47,481 nt of DNA, taken from NCBI GenBank assembly GCA_964519015.1, contig CAZFHZ010000010.1:1-47481 (forward strand). Direction: 5' to 3'. Below are positions 35,287 through 43,517 of this stretch, piece after piece; position 1 is the stretch's first letter, and every line of letters begins with the position of its first letter. Made by a program: the position numbers and the translations under genes. The notes beneath the pieces are model-generated. The model made no database searches. It had not been told where the DNA came from and saw only the letters and a program-made list of their open reading frames with translations. Source of the DNA: CAZFHZ01 sp964519015. GTDB lineage: Bacteria; Blakebacterota; Blakebacteria; Blakebacterales; CAYUVJ01.

Positions 35287-37107
35287 TCAGTGTTCCGTCG
35301 GGTCGGGAGGTACGGCGAAGCCCAGTCCCCGCATGAGATCGAGGGCGTTGCCGCGCCCGACCACCCCGGGGTGCAGCCGGTAATCGAAGAGCAGGCGTCC
35401 CTGCTCCAGGCGGTCCTCGAAGTGGACGTTGACCACCTGGGCGGGCAGGTCGCGCTCGATGCCGGCCAGCGCCAGGTCGTGGGTGGTCACCAGTCCGATC
35501 GCTCCGGCCTCGAGCAGCCCGCGCACGACCACCCAGGAACCGATCTTCCGGTCGTGCGAGTTGGTCCCGTGCAGGATCTCGTCGAGCAGGAAGAGGAGAG
35601 GATCCCGGGCGGCCAGGTCGGTGATCCGGTGGAGCCGTTCGATCTCGGCGTAGAAACGGGACCGGCCGTCCTGCAGGGAATCCTCGATGTGGATGGTGGC
35701 GCCGATCCCGAGCGGGGAAAGGCGCATCCGGTGCGCCCGGACCGGCGCCCCCGCCCGGGCGAGTACGACATTGACCCCCACCGTGCGGAGCAGGGTGCTC
35801 TTGCCCGACATGTTGGAACCACTCACCAGCAGGCAGGCCGGGGCGGGGGAGACCAGGCGCAGGTCGTTGCGCACACACACCGCCGGATCCAGCAGGGGGT
35901 GACCGATCCCCTCCGCCTCCAGCTGGACGGCCCAGGTCTCGGCCGGCTCCGGGAAGGGATCGTCCGGATGCTCCCAGTGGTAGGCCGCCAGTGCCTCCAG
36001 CGCCTCCCAGTCGCCGAGCGCCTCCAGCCAGCCCGCCACCGCAGGACCGCAGCGCCTTCGCCAGCGTTCGATGGCCAGCGTGAGGTGGAGAGGGAGGAAG
36101 AGCACGAAGGCCAGGGGGGCGAAGAGCATGTTGCGGGTGGATTCGAGCCAGCCGCACAGCCGGTCGAGCCGGGCTACCACCTGTGAGGCGGGCCGTCCCC
36201 CGGCGGTCAGCGCCCTCCGCAGTCGCACCAGCCGGGGTGTGAGCACTTCCTCGGCCTCGATCCGGGCGGTCAGCCGGGCGAGGGCGCGCAAGCCCATGCG
36301 CACCCGCTCCAGGTCGGCCCGCACGATCGCGGTGCGGCGGCGGGCCAGGGTATCGATCCCCCAGGCCAGGAAGGCGGCCGTCCAGAAGAGGAGGGGGCCG
36401 GCACCCAGGTCCCAGACCGCGATGCCGGCGACCAGCAGCGCACTCCCGGCCACCCCCCCGGCCCGCAGCAGCCGCCGGGTACGCGTATCGAGCCCGGCCC
36501 CGGCCCCCGCCCAGCGCTGGAGCCGGCCGGAGGGGATGTCGGGCATCGTCCCGCCGGCCACGACCGTCAGTTCCTCACGCAGGTCGAGTCGCCCGGCGAG
36601 CTCGCGCACCGCTTCCTGCCGCCGGGCGACCTCTTCGGGTGGGGCGGGCTCGAGCAGCCACCCGGCCAGGCGCTCCGCTCCCGTCTCGGTACGGGCGGTG
36701 CAGAGCAGTTCGAAGAGCGAACCGGTTCCGAACAGGTCGAGGTCGACCGCGTAGGGATGGTCGGCGGGAATCGGCCCGGCCCGGTCGCGTCCGGTACCCG
36801 CCCAGCAGTGTCCCAGCCGGCGCAGCCCCTGCTCGTAATGCCCTCGGGCCAGCCGTGCCCGCTGGGCCCGGCGGTCGATCCGCCGGTGGAGGAGGACCAG
36901 CGCGCAGAAGAGAAGGAAAGGGACCAGGAGCCACCAGGGGGAGAGCCTGACCGGGGCGAGGGCCAGCACCCCGGTGACCAGGCCGAGCCCGGCCGCCGCC
37001 AGCCGGAGATCGGCCAGCCGTGCGCTCTCCCGTTCCGCCGCGCGGCAGACCTGGTCATGCTCCCGGAAGCGTCGCTGGTACTCGGCCTGAGGATCTTCAC
37101 GCTCCAT
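35287..37107 (-). CDS. Membrane-anchored MutS-family ATPase
   Basis: 606 residues. Two hydrophobic pairs (about residues 37-75, VRLSPWWLLVPFLLFCALVLL; and 200-240, GSALLVAGIAVWDLGAGPLL) plus one near 335 flank helical lever-like regions. The C-terminal MutS domain V has Walker A GSNMSGKSTLL, IEDSLQDGRSRFYAEI, Walker B LLFLLDEILHGTNSHDR and TTHDLALA. There is no mismatch-recognition domain, so it is not a repair MutS; similar membrane MutS-like proteins occur in Bacteroidetes with unknown roles. The start at 37107 lies 6 bases after TATAGT on the minus strand, so the message could be leaderless; no Shine-Dalgarno is evident. Confidence 0.8.
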   Translation of the reverse strand: MEREDPQAEYQRRFREHDQVCRAAERESARLADLRLAAAGLGLVTGVLALAPVRLSPWWLLVPFLLFCALVLLHRRIDRRAQRARLARGHYEQGLRRLGHCWAGTGRDRAGPIPADHPYAVDLDLFGTGSLFELLCTARTETGAERLAGWLLEPAPPEEVARRQEAVRELAGRLDLREELTVVAGGTMPDIPSGRLQRWAGAGAGLDTRTRRLLRAGGVAGSALLVAGIAVWDLGAGPLLFWTAAFLAWGIDTLARRRTAIVRADLERVRMGLRALARLTARIEAEEVLTPRLVRLRRALTAGGRPASQVVARLDRLCGWLESTRNMLFAPLAFVLFLPLHLTLAIERWRRRCGPAVAGWLEALGDWEALEALAAYHWEHPDDPFPEPAETWAVQLEAEGIGHPLLDPAVCVRNDLRLVSPAPACLLVSGSNMSGKSTLLRTVGVNVVLARAGAPVRAHRMRLSPLGIGATIHIEDSLQDGRSRFYAEIERLHRITDLAARDPLLFLLDEILHGTNSHDRKIGSWVVVRGLLEAGAIGLVTTHDLALAGIERDLPAQVVNVHFEDRLEQGRLLFDYRLHPGVVGRGNALDLMRGLGFAVPPDPTEH

Positions 37108-37313
37108 GCTGTCACTATACCGGATCGATGCCGGAGGAGGTTCCCGCAAAGACGCTTAACGAACAGTCCGTGTACTGGTCTGCTCCTGCACCGTGAAGGG
37201 GTTGTCGCCGACAGCCGGGTGGCGGACAGAACCGGCGACCCCACGACCGTGGTTGTCCCGACCCCTCCAAACGGAGTATGAGGAGTGACGGACCCCGGCA
37301 GCGGGAGGCGGTT

Positions 37314-38021
37314 ATGCGGTTCACAGTGGATCAGGCTCTCTTCGAGCACTTCCCCGGACTGGTCATCGGGGTAGTGGTGGCACGGGGGCTGTCCACCCCG
37401 GCCGATCCGGGGATGGTGGAGAAGATGCTGGCGGAGGCCGAAGCCGACCTGTCGGCCGAGTGGAAGGAGCAGCCTGCCCAGGAACACCCCCGCATCGCCC
37501 CCTGGCGGGAAGCCTTCCGGACGATGGGTCTGTCGGCCAACAAGATGCACAGCTCCATCGAAGCCCTCGCCCGGCGGGTGCTGGGTGGGAAGGGGGCTCC
37601 ACGGGTGCTGCCGCTGGTCGATTTCTACAACGCGGTCTCCCTGCGTCACCGTATCCCGATGGGAGGGCACGACCTGGATACTCTGGAGGGAGACATCCGG
37701 CTCGGCTACACAGCCGGTAACGAGCCCTTTCAGGCGATGTTCTCCGACGAGGTGGAGCAGGTCGCCTCGGGTGAAGTCGCCTACCTGGACGGAGCGGAAG
37801 TGCTGACCCGCCACTGGGTCTGGCGGCAGAGCCACAAAGACCGGATGCGCCCGGAGTCGTCTGATGTGTTCGTGCCCGTGGACGGGTTGGGGGAGGTCGG
37901 GGAGGGGGTGGTCCGGCTGGCGGTTCAGGAGGCGGAGAGAGGGCTGGCCACCATCTTCGGTGCCCGCACCCGGATCGGACTGCTGACTGTGGAGGCACCG
38001 GTGATGGAACTGGAGGAGTGA
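37314..38021 (+). CDS. B3/B4 tRNA-binding-domain protein (PheRS beta-like)
   Basis: 235 residues consisting of one B3/B4 domain (PF03483 type): FPGLVIGVVVARGL near the N-terminus, then IAPWREAFRTMG, NKMHSSIEALARRVL, LPLVDFYNAVSLRHRIPMGGHDLDTLEGDI and GLATIFGARTRIG. The domain is the editing part of phenylalanyl-tRNA synthetase beta; stand-alone versions are thought to clear mischarged tRNA or modified amino acids. GGGAGG lies 5 bases before the ATG at 37314. Its last 97 bases overlap the 3' end of the convergent ECF sigma gene. Confidence 0.85.
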   Translation: MRFTVDQALFEHFPGLVIGVVVARGLSTPADPGMVEKMLAEAEADLSAEWKEQPAQEHPRIAPWREAFRTMGLSANKMHSSIEALARRVLGGKGAPRVLPLVDFYNAVSLRHRIPMGGHDLDTLEGDIRLGYTAGNEPFQAMFSDEVEQVASGEVAYLDGAEVLTRHWVWRQSHKDRMRPESSDVFVPVDGLGEVGEGVVRLAVQEAERGLATIFGARTRIGLLTVEAPVMELEE

Positions 38022-38569
38022 TCGGCCATCAGGCCGGCCAGGTTCCGTCGGGCATGGAAGACGCGGCTGGCCACGGTGCCGCGCGGCACGCCCAGCATCT
38101 CCGCCACCTCGTCGTAGGCTAGTCCGAGCACGTCCTTGAACACCACCGCTTCGCGCAATGTCGGCGAGAGCCGGTCGAGGGCCAGCTGCAGCTGCCGCAT
38201 CCGTTCCGTGATCTCGACCTGCCGGCCGGGGTCCTCCCCGGAGACCACCTCGGGCAGTTCCCTTCCCTCGGTCGGGGAGAGGAGCCAGCGCCGACGGCGC
38301 CGGCGGGTGCGCAGCGCTTCCAGCGCCAGGTGGCGGGCAATGGCGGTCAGCCAGGGGAGGAAGGGCCGGTCAGGATCGAGACGGTCGATCCGGCGCCACG
38401 CCTTCACGAAGGCATCCTGGGTCAGGTCGCGGGCTTCCTCCTCGTCCCCGGTCAGGGCCCGCATCATCCGGTAGATGCGTCCCTCGTAGGCCCGCACCAC
38501 CGGTCCGTAGGCCGCTCCTTTGCCGGCCTGGCAGCGCAGGAGCAGCGCGCGCTCTTCATCCCTGCTCAT
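37925..38569 (-). CDS. ECF-type RNA polymerase sigma factor
   Basis: 214 residues. Sigma2 region: RAYEGRIYRMMRALTGDEEEARDLTQDAFVKAWRRIDRLDPDRPFLPWLTAIARHLALEALR. Sigma4: QLALDRLSPTLREAVVFKDVLGLAYDEVAEMLGVPRGTVASRVFHARRNL. No anti-sigma gene follows. The start at 38569 overlaps the winged-helix gene by 14 bases, making it the third gene of the module beginning at 39498. The last 30 or so residues, beyond sigma4, are encoded antisense to the B3/B4 gene and look low-complexity (SSSSITGASTVSS). They may be non-functional run-on. Confidence 0.9.
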   Translation of the reverse strand: MSRDEERALLLRCQAGKGAAYGPVVRAYEGRIYRMMRALTGDEEEARDLTQDAFVKAWRRIDRLDPDRPFLPWLTAIARHLALEALRTRRRRRRWLLSPTEGRELPEVVSGEDPGRQVEITERMRQLQLALDRLSPTLREAVVFKDVLGLAYDEVAEMLGVPRGTVASRVFHARRNLAGLMADHSSSSITGASTVSSPIRVRAPKMVASPLSAS

Positions 38570-38894
38570 CGGGGTGGACCTCCAAGACCTGGGTGAGATT
38601 CTCCCGGTAACGGTCGAACGCACGGTGTCCGGCCCGGGTCAGGCTGAGCAGGGTGTTGGGCTTCTTACCCACGAACTGCTTGGCCACCCGGACGTAGCCG
38701 GCTTCCTCGAGCCGGGTCAGGTGGGAGGAGAGGTTGCCGGCGGTCAGCCCGGTCTGCCGCTGCAGGAAGAGGAAGTCGGCACTCTCGACCACGGCGAGCA
38801 GCGCCATGATCAGCATCCGGGCCGGTTCATGGATCAGCCGGTCGAGCCCGGTGAGGGGGTTCTCCCCCCCGGTCACCTCAGGCCGCGGAGACAT
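38556..38894 (-). CDS. Winged-helix transcriptional regulator (PF13601 type), paralogue of 20984-21322
   Basis: 112 residues. FLFLQRQTGLTAGNLSSHLTRLEEAGYVRVAKQFVGKKPNTLLSLTRAGHRAFDRYREN is the DNA-binding winged helix, with a dimerisation-like helix before it (ARMLIMALLAVVESAD). Its start lies inside the membrane-protein gene (17-base overlap) and its end overlaps the sigma gene. It is the probable binder of the dyad at 39599-39612. The equal length and the membrane-protein partner match the module at 20.4-21.3 kb. Confidence 0.88.
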   Translation of the reverse strand: MSPRPEVTGGENPLTGLDRLIHEPARMLIMALLAVVESADFLFLQRQTGLTAGNLSSHLTRLEEAGYVRVAKQFVGKKPNTLLSLTRAGHRAFDRYRENLTQVLEVHPDEQG

Positions 38895-39498
38895 CGTCCC
38901 GCTCCCGGGGCAGGGGGTAATCGTGCAGGAAGGTGACCAGGGCCACCAGACCCATGGCCACCATAAGGGCGCCCGCCACCAGGAAGGGGAGGCCGCTCTC
39001 CAGGTAGATCCCGGAGCTGATCGCCCCGCCCAGCAGGATGGCCAGGAGGTAGCCCCGGGTGAAGTCCATGAACCAGAAGAGAAAGAGGGTGGGGATGGAG
39101 ATGCCCAGGGCGCCCACCACGGTGAAGGCGAGCCGGGTGGTGCTGATCGGGGCGGCTCCCCCGAGGGGTATCAGGACGAGGATGGCCTGCAGCACCACCA
39201 TCGCACCCAGGGCGACCCGGGCGGTCCGGATTCGGCTGCGCCGGGCCGGGCTCGGCTTGAAGGTCCCCAGGCGGGGACGGGTGATCCACCGCCGGCCCGC
39301 GATCGGGATCAGGCAGGCGGCCACGAAGTAGGCGATGAAGAGGAGGCCGAGCGCAGCGTGCTCCCGGGTGGGATCGAAGAAGCCGAACAGCCAGACCGCC
39401 CCGACCAGCAGTCCCATCTCGATGTCGATGAGTCCGTCCCGGAACTGGCTGGTGAAGGTCCGCCGTTCGAGCCGGTCGAGGTCGATCGGTTGTGACAT
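38878..39498 (-). CDS. Integral membrane protein, first gene of regulator/sigma module
   Basis: 206 residues. A soluble lead (MSQPIDLDRLERRTFTSQF) precedes six hydrophobic segments (MGLLVGAVWLFGFFD, ALGLLFIAYFVAACLIPIAG, ALGAMVVLQAILVLIPLGG, LAFTVVGALGISIPTLFLFWF, LLAILLGGAISSGIYL, LVAGALMVAMGLVALVTFL). A perfect AGGAGG lies upstream of the ATG at 39498; the frame opens earlier but without sensible protein. It is analogous, not clearly homologous, to the membrane protein at 20437. Family and ligand unknown. Confidence 0.78.
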   Translation of the reverse strand: MSQPIDLDRLERRTFTSQFRDGLIDIEMGLLVGAVWLFGFFDPTREHAALGLLFIAYFVAACLIPIAGRRWITRPRLGTFKPSPARRSRIRTARVALGAMVVLQAILVLIPLGGAAPISTTRLAFTVVGALGISIPTLFLFWFMDFTRGYLLAILLGGAISSGIYLESGLPFLVAGALMVAMGLVALVTFLHDYPLPRERDDVSAA

Positions 39499-39598
39499 CG
39501 TAACCCTCCTCGGACTTTCCCCGGCGGGTCGCCGCCGGTCGTCTGGCCGGGTCTCGTTCGGCTGTCCCGTCCCCGGGCGCCGTCGGGCCGTCTGCCAA

Positions 39599-39627
39599 GT
39601 AGTTTGTACTACAAAGTCATTTGCCAA
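39599..39627 (-). promoter_or_regulatory. Promoter/operator of the membrane-protein/winged-helix/sigma module
   Basis: On the minus strand TTGGCA (39627-39622) and, 17 bases later, a weak -10, AACTAC (39604-39599). The dyad GTAGT-TTGT-ACTAC (39599-39612) covers the -10, as expected for a repressor site. The leader to the ATG at 39498 is about 95 bases. Confidence 0.45.
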
Positions 39628-39672
39628 TCTACCATGAATTACGGGAGCGTCAAGGGGAAGTTTCACCGGCGG

Positions 39673-39719
39673 CCTCTTCTTTCGACCTCTTCTTTCCCGC
39701 GACCCCTTCTTTCCCGCTC
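39673..39719 (+). repeat. Three imperfect pyrimidine-rich direct repeats
   Basis: CCTCTTCTTTCGA (39673-39685), CCTCTTCTTTCCCGCGA (39686-39702) and CCCCTTCTTTCCCGCTC (39703-39719) stand in tandem just upstream of the extended -10 of the GWxTD gene. They could be activator sites or simple slippage repeats. Confidence 0.5.
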
Positions 39720-39729
39720 TGCGCGCTTG

Positions 39730-39753
39730 TGCTAGTGTCCTGACTCAGGACAC
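39730..39753 (+). promoter_or_regulatory. Extended -10 promoter with perfect 19-bp palindrome, GWxTD gene
   Basis: TGC then TAGTGT (39733-39738) is an extended -10. The palindrome GTGTCCTGACTCAGGACAC (39735-39753; 9-bp arms, one-base centre) overlaps its last four bases. A bound dimer should repress. The regulator is unknown; the size suits Rrf2- or MarR-like proteins. Confidence 0.6.
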
Positions 39754-39852
39754 GAGTCTCCGGGCGGGAGAGGGGTCTGCCGCCGATCGGCGCCGCCGGC
39801 GGCGGAAGCCGGGCCGGCGGCTGTCGCAGAGGGGTGGGAGGTACCCAGCACG

Positions 39853-42096
39853 ATGCCCACGGTTCACCGGGAGGGCGCCGGATACCGGCGCGATCTCCGA
39901 TTCTCTCACCGCCGGCCGGGTGCCTGGGTCGCCGCTTTGCTCCCGGTCCTCCTCGGGTTGCTCGCCGCCTGCGTGCGCACCACGCCGGTCCGGACGGTCC
40001 GGCGGCTCGCCCCCTTATGGATCGAGACGGCTCCCCCCCCCGATTTGGAGATCACCGTCCAGTGGGCCTCCCCGGCCGAGCGGCGCGAACTGATCCAGGC
40101 CCCCGACCCCGGCGCCTGGATCGAGCACTACTGGCGGCTGTGGGACCCCTCACCGGGCACCGAACGCAACGAACTGCGGGAGGTGCTGCGGCAGCGGGGG
40201 GCGGTGCTGGCCACCCGCTTCCCCGGCACTCCCCTGGCCGAGGTCACCGAACCGTGGGCCTCCTATTTCTACGAAGGGCTGTGGAACCAGCTCGACCGCT
40301 ACCGGAGCGGGCCGGACGACCTGCTTTGGCTCAGCTTCAACCGGGGGGGAGTCCGCCGGAGGAGCCTGCAGCCCGGGGAACGGCCCCCGGGCAACCGGAG
40401 TCAGGACATCCCCTCCCTCGACCAGGCCTGGGAGACGCTGCAGGACCCCTCCGCCGACGAGGTGCGCCGCATCCGTGCGCTGGAAGCCATCACCTGGTAC
40501 GAGCTGCCCGTGATCGGTCAGGAACTGCTCGCCTTGCCCGCTTCGATCGCCGCCGAGCTGGGCCCGGCCTGGGACCGGCGGCTGCTGATACTGGCCCAGC
40601 GGATGAGCCTCCGGCTGGGGGTGGCGGGGGTGCGCCGCCTGGCGGCCATGACCGCCCTGCAGGAGCCCCCCGAGTTCATCCTGCGGCGGGCCGCTGCTCC
40701 GGCCTACAGCGAGGCACTCTTCCGCACCGATCTGCGCGGCGCGCAGCGCCGCTGGCAGACCAGCTCGTACCAGAGCCTCCGGGCCCCCCATCCACGGATC
40801 TGGACGCAGCCCGATTCCCTCTTCGCCGCGCTGGCGGCCCGCTATCCGGAACCGGAGAGTCCGACCGGCTGGAGTTGGGAGGGGGATGTCGCGCTCGCCC
40901 TCGGGCCGCCGGCCTTCTTCGGGCGGATCGCGATCCGGGGAACGACCCCCGGTCTCGGGGATGCCTACTTCCTCTTCGGCCGGGCGGAGGTCCAGCGGAT
41001 CCGTTCCGCCCAGCAGGGCAGGGTCGAGGCCGTCCAGGTCGGTGACCTGGTCCGGCAGTGGTCCGGTGAGGACCCGAGTCGCGGGAGCGGGCGGCGAACC
41101 CAGGCCGAGACCCTGGCCCGCAGCCTCGGCCGGATCCTGGAGCGGAGCGGGACCGAGACCGATCTGCCGGTCACCGAGGGGATGCTGGCCGAGCTCACCA
41201 GCCTGCTCCCGCCGGGGGTCTACGACGTGGGCCTGCCGGGGCGGGCCAGAGGCATCCCGATCCAGGCGGATGCGGTCCTCTTCCCGGCCGCCCAGGGAGT
41301 GGATATCCTGGTCAGCTTGGGGATCCTCGTCACCGATGTGCAGGCGGTCCGCCACCTGGGCCGGGTGGAGACCGACCTGATGACGCGCTGCACGTTGATC
41401 GATGAGGTCGGGCGGGAGCTGGAGTCCGCCACCCACAGCGGGGCGAGCGTGCTGGAGGAGTGGAAGGACCTCAATGAACTCCCCCATCTGGTGGACGTCT
41501 TCTCCTTCCGGACCGGTCGGGGCCGGCGCACCCTCTACCTCTCGGCCCTCGATCCCCGGAGCGACCGATCGGGTGGCGTGGTGATCTTCCTGCCCGAGCG
41601 GAGCGCCCCCAACGGTTCCAGCCTTCGCCTGAGTGATGTGGTGGTGGCCGGTGAGCTGGGCGACAGTCCGGATCCCCCCGACCAGTACAGCCGGGGAGGG
41701 TGGCGGGTCGTCCCCTACCCGGGGCGCACGCTCTTCTACGAGGAGCCGCTCGCGATCTACTTCGAGATCCACGACCTGGCCCGTTCCGATGTCGGCGACT
41801 ACGTCTGGGAGGAATCGTACTACATCGTGCCCGAGAAGGCAGGGCAGGGGGTCGTACGCATCCCCAGTCCCGACCGGAACAACCAGATCCGCATCCCGGT
41901 GCAGCGCGGCCTGATGCTCGACCTGACCAGTCTGCGCACCGACTACGAGGGCCCGGTCATTCTCCTGGTGGTGGTGCGTGACCTCACCTCGGGAGCCTGG
42001 GCGGCCAGCGCAGTGCGCATCACACTGACCTCCCGGGGGGATCCCCGGTCGGGGGGCGCTGAAGATATCGGTCGTACCACCGGCAGAAGGAGATAG
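39853..42096 (+). CDS. GWxTD-domain lipoprotein
   Basis: 747 residues. Signal peptide with lipobox LLGLLAAC (Cys40). The GWxTD domain (about residues 80-115) is seen as DPGAWIEHYWRLWDPSPGT followed by ERNELREVLRQRGAVLATRF. A long middle part has many Arg and Glu residues, and the C-terminal 300 residues are beta-rich (PGVYDVGLPGRARG, YYIVPEKAGQG.VRIP, LMLDLTSLRTDYEGPV). GWxTD proteins are found in Acidobacteria, Eisenbacteria and relatives; function is unknown. GGGAGG precedes the ATG by 12 bases. It heads a plus-strand run with the M28 peptidase and phosphoesterase genes. Confidence 0.82.
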   Translation: MPTVHREGAGYRRDLRFSHRRPGAWVAALLPVLLGLLAACVRTTPVRTVRRLAPLWIETAPPPDLEITVQWASPAERRELIQAPDPGAWIEHYWRLWDPSPGTERNELREVLRQRGAVLATRFPGTPLAEVTEPWASYFYEGLWNQLDRYRSGPDDLLWLSFNRGGVRRRSLQPGERPPGNRSQDIPSLDQAWETLQDPSADEVRRIRALEAITWYELPVIGQELLALPASIAAELGPAWDRRLLILAQRMSLRLGVAGVRRLAAMTALQEPPEFILRRAAAPAYSEALFRTDLRGAQRRWQTSSYQSLRAPHPRIWTQPDSLFAALAARYPEPESPTGWSWEGDVALALGPPAFFGRIAIRGTTPGLGDAYFLFGRAEVQRIRSAQQGRVEAVQVGDLVRQWSGEDPSRGSGRRTQAETLARSLGRILERSGTETDLPVTEGMLAELTSLLPPGVYDVGLPGRARGIPIQADAVLFPAAQGVDILVSLGILVTDVQAVRHLGRVETDLMTRCTLIDEVGRELESATHSGASVLEEWKDLNELPHLVDVFSFRTGRGRRTLYLSALDPRSDRSGGVVIFLPERSAPNGSSLRLSDVVVAGELGDSPDPPDQYSRGGWRVVPYPGRTLFYEEPLAIYFEIHDLARSDVGDYVWEESYYIVPEKAGQGVVRIPSPDRNNQIRIPVQRGLMLDLTSLRTDYEGPVILLVVVRDLTSGAWAASAVRITLTSRGDPRSGGAEDIGRTTGRRR

Positions 42097-42129
42097 GATG
42101 AGCGTGGACCGAACCCAGGGAGGAGCCGC

Positions 42130-43509
42130 ATGAACCGTCGAGGAACCATCGCCGCCATCTCCGCGAATCTGCGCCCGGTTCCGATCGCGTTGGCCGGCGC
42201 AATCATGCTCTTCGCCGGGGGTGCCGGCCGGCATCAGACCCCTCAGTTGCCCCCCGGCTACACCGCGAAGAGTCCGAAGGTGAGCCGGATCCTCCATGAG
42301 ATGTCGATCGATTCTATGGCTGTGATCCTGCGACGGATGGAAGCCTTCGGAACGCGTAACACGCTCTCCGACACAGTCAGCGAAATCCGCGGGATCGGGG
42401 CCGCCCGCCGCTGGATCCACCGCAAGTTCCGGAGTTACTCCCCCCGCCTGCAGGTCTTCTTCCAGTCGGAGACGACCCCGGCCGAAGCGCGCGGCCGCTT
42501 GCCCGGGGGCACCACCCTGGTCAACGTCGTGGCGGTGCTGCCGGGGACCCACCCGGTCTTGAAGGAGCAGCACATCGTCATCAGCGGGCACTACGACAGC
42601 ATCAACCTCGATCCGCCGCGCGAGGGGGACACCTGGGGCCAGCGCGACGCCAACCGTCCGGCCCCCGGAGTGAACGACGACATCAGTGGGGTGGCCACGG
42701 CCATGGAGATGGCCCGGGTCTGCTCGAAGTACGAGTTCGACAAGACCTTCGTCTTCGTGGCTTTCGTAGCTGAGGAGCAGGGGCTGCTGGGGGCCGCACT
42801 CTACGCCCGCCGGGCGAAGGCGGACAGCCAGAGAATCGAAGCCGTCCTGAACATGGACATGATCGGCAACAGCGTGCGGGGTGGGGGGGCGCCCAGCCGG
42901 CCTCGCCTGGTGCGCGTCTTCAGTGAGGATCCGATGGACTCCCCCTCCCGCCAGATCGCCCGTTACCTGGAGACGATCGGAGAGCGCTACGTACCCGACA
43001 TGGATATTGACCTGGTCTGCAGGCTCGACCGCTTCGGCCGCGGGGGGGACCACACCGCCTTCAACCGCGAAGGATACGCAGGAGTGCGCCTGGTCGAGGC
43101 CAACGAGGACTACGACAAGCAGCACTCCTACGATGACACCTTCGCTCATCTCGATCCCGACTACCTGATCCGCAACGCGCGGATCGAAGCAGCCACCGCA
43201 GCCACCCTGGCCGATGCACCCTCCGCGCCCATCCCCATGCGTCTGGGCCGCGGTGGAGGCTACGATGCCCAACTCCAGTTCCAGCCTTCCACGGGGGAAG
43301 TGATCGGCTATGTAGTGGCCGTGCGGGCGACCACCGCCCCGCGCTGGGAGCGCTTCTACTGGGTGGCCGAACCGGAGAAGATGAGCCGCGGAGAACGGAG
43401 CTGGCTGCAGGTCACCCTGCCCCACCTCGATATCGATGAGGTGGTCCTCGGAGTGGGAGCGCTGGGACGGGACGGATATCCTTCCCTGATCGCACCCTAC
43501 CTGCGGTAG
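42130..43509 (+). CDS. M28-family zinc aminopeptidase, probably exported
   Basis: 459 residues. Zinc-binding motifs are complete: VISGHYDSIN, APGVNDDISGVATAMEMAR (bridging Asp), FVAEEQGLLGA (general base Glu and ligand Glu), NMDMIGN and RGGDHTAFNREGY. An N-terminal hydrophobic stretch (VPIALAGAIMLFAGGAG) is a likely signal peptide or anchor. A C-terminal beta domain of about 90 residues (ATTAPRWERFYWVAEP) is accessory. GGGAGGAG precedes the ATG. With the GWxTD lipoprotein and tricorn-like protease it suggests periplasmic peptide use. Confidence 0.9.
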   Translation: MNRRGTIAAISANLRPVPIALAGAIMLFAGGAGRHQTPQLPPGYTAKSPKVSRILHEMSIDSMAVILRRMEAFGTRNTLSDTVSEIRGIGAARRWIHRKFRSYSPRLQVFFQSETTPAEARGRLPGGTTLVNVVAVLPGTHPVLKEQHIVISGHYDSINLDPPREGDTWGQRDANRPAPGVNDDISGVATAMEMARVCSKYEFDKTFVFVAFVAEEQGLLGAALYARRAKADSQRIEAVLNMDMIGNSVRGGGAPSRPRLVRVFSEDPMDSPSRQIARYLETIGERYVPDMDIDLVCRLDRFGRGGDHTAFNREGYAGVRLVEANEDYDKQHSYDDTFAHLDPDYLIRNARIEAATAATLADAPSAPIPMRLGRGGGYDAQLQFQPSTGEVIGYVVAVRATTAPRWERFYWVAEPEKMSRGERSWLQVTLPHLDIDEVVLGVGALGRDGYPSLIAPYLR

Positions 43510-43517
43510 CGGGATCC

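Larger units (their letters stand above)
39499..39852. other. 354-base divergent intergenic region
   Basis: Between the minus-strand membrane-protein gene and the plus-strand GWxTD lipoprotein gene. It holds the dyad-covered promoter at 39599-39627, three pyrimidine-rich direct repeats at 39673-39719 and a perfect 19-bp palindrome at 39735-39753. No reading frame with coding character was seen. Confidence 0.6.

Noticed and set aside
35174..36157. N-terminal extension of the tricorn-like protease frame to 36157
   Set aside because: The sequence beyond 35173 is antisense to the MutS-like gene, is Pro/Arg/Gly-rich without domains, and a signal peptide with ribosome site begins at 35173.
37108..37313. 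Regulatory RNA between the MutS-like and B3/B4 genes
   Set aside because: GC-rich inverted repeats (GTCGCC/GGCGAC with GGGG/CCCC) can be drawn, but no T-box, fluoride or other known consensus fits and there is no terminator.
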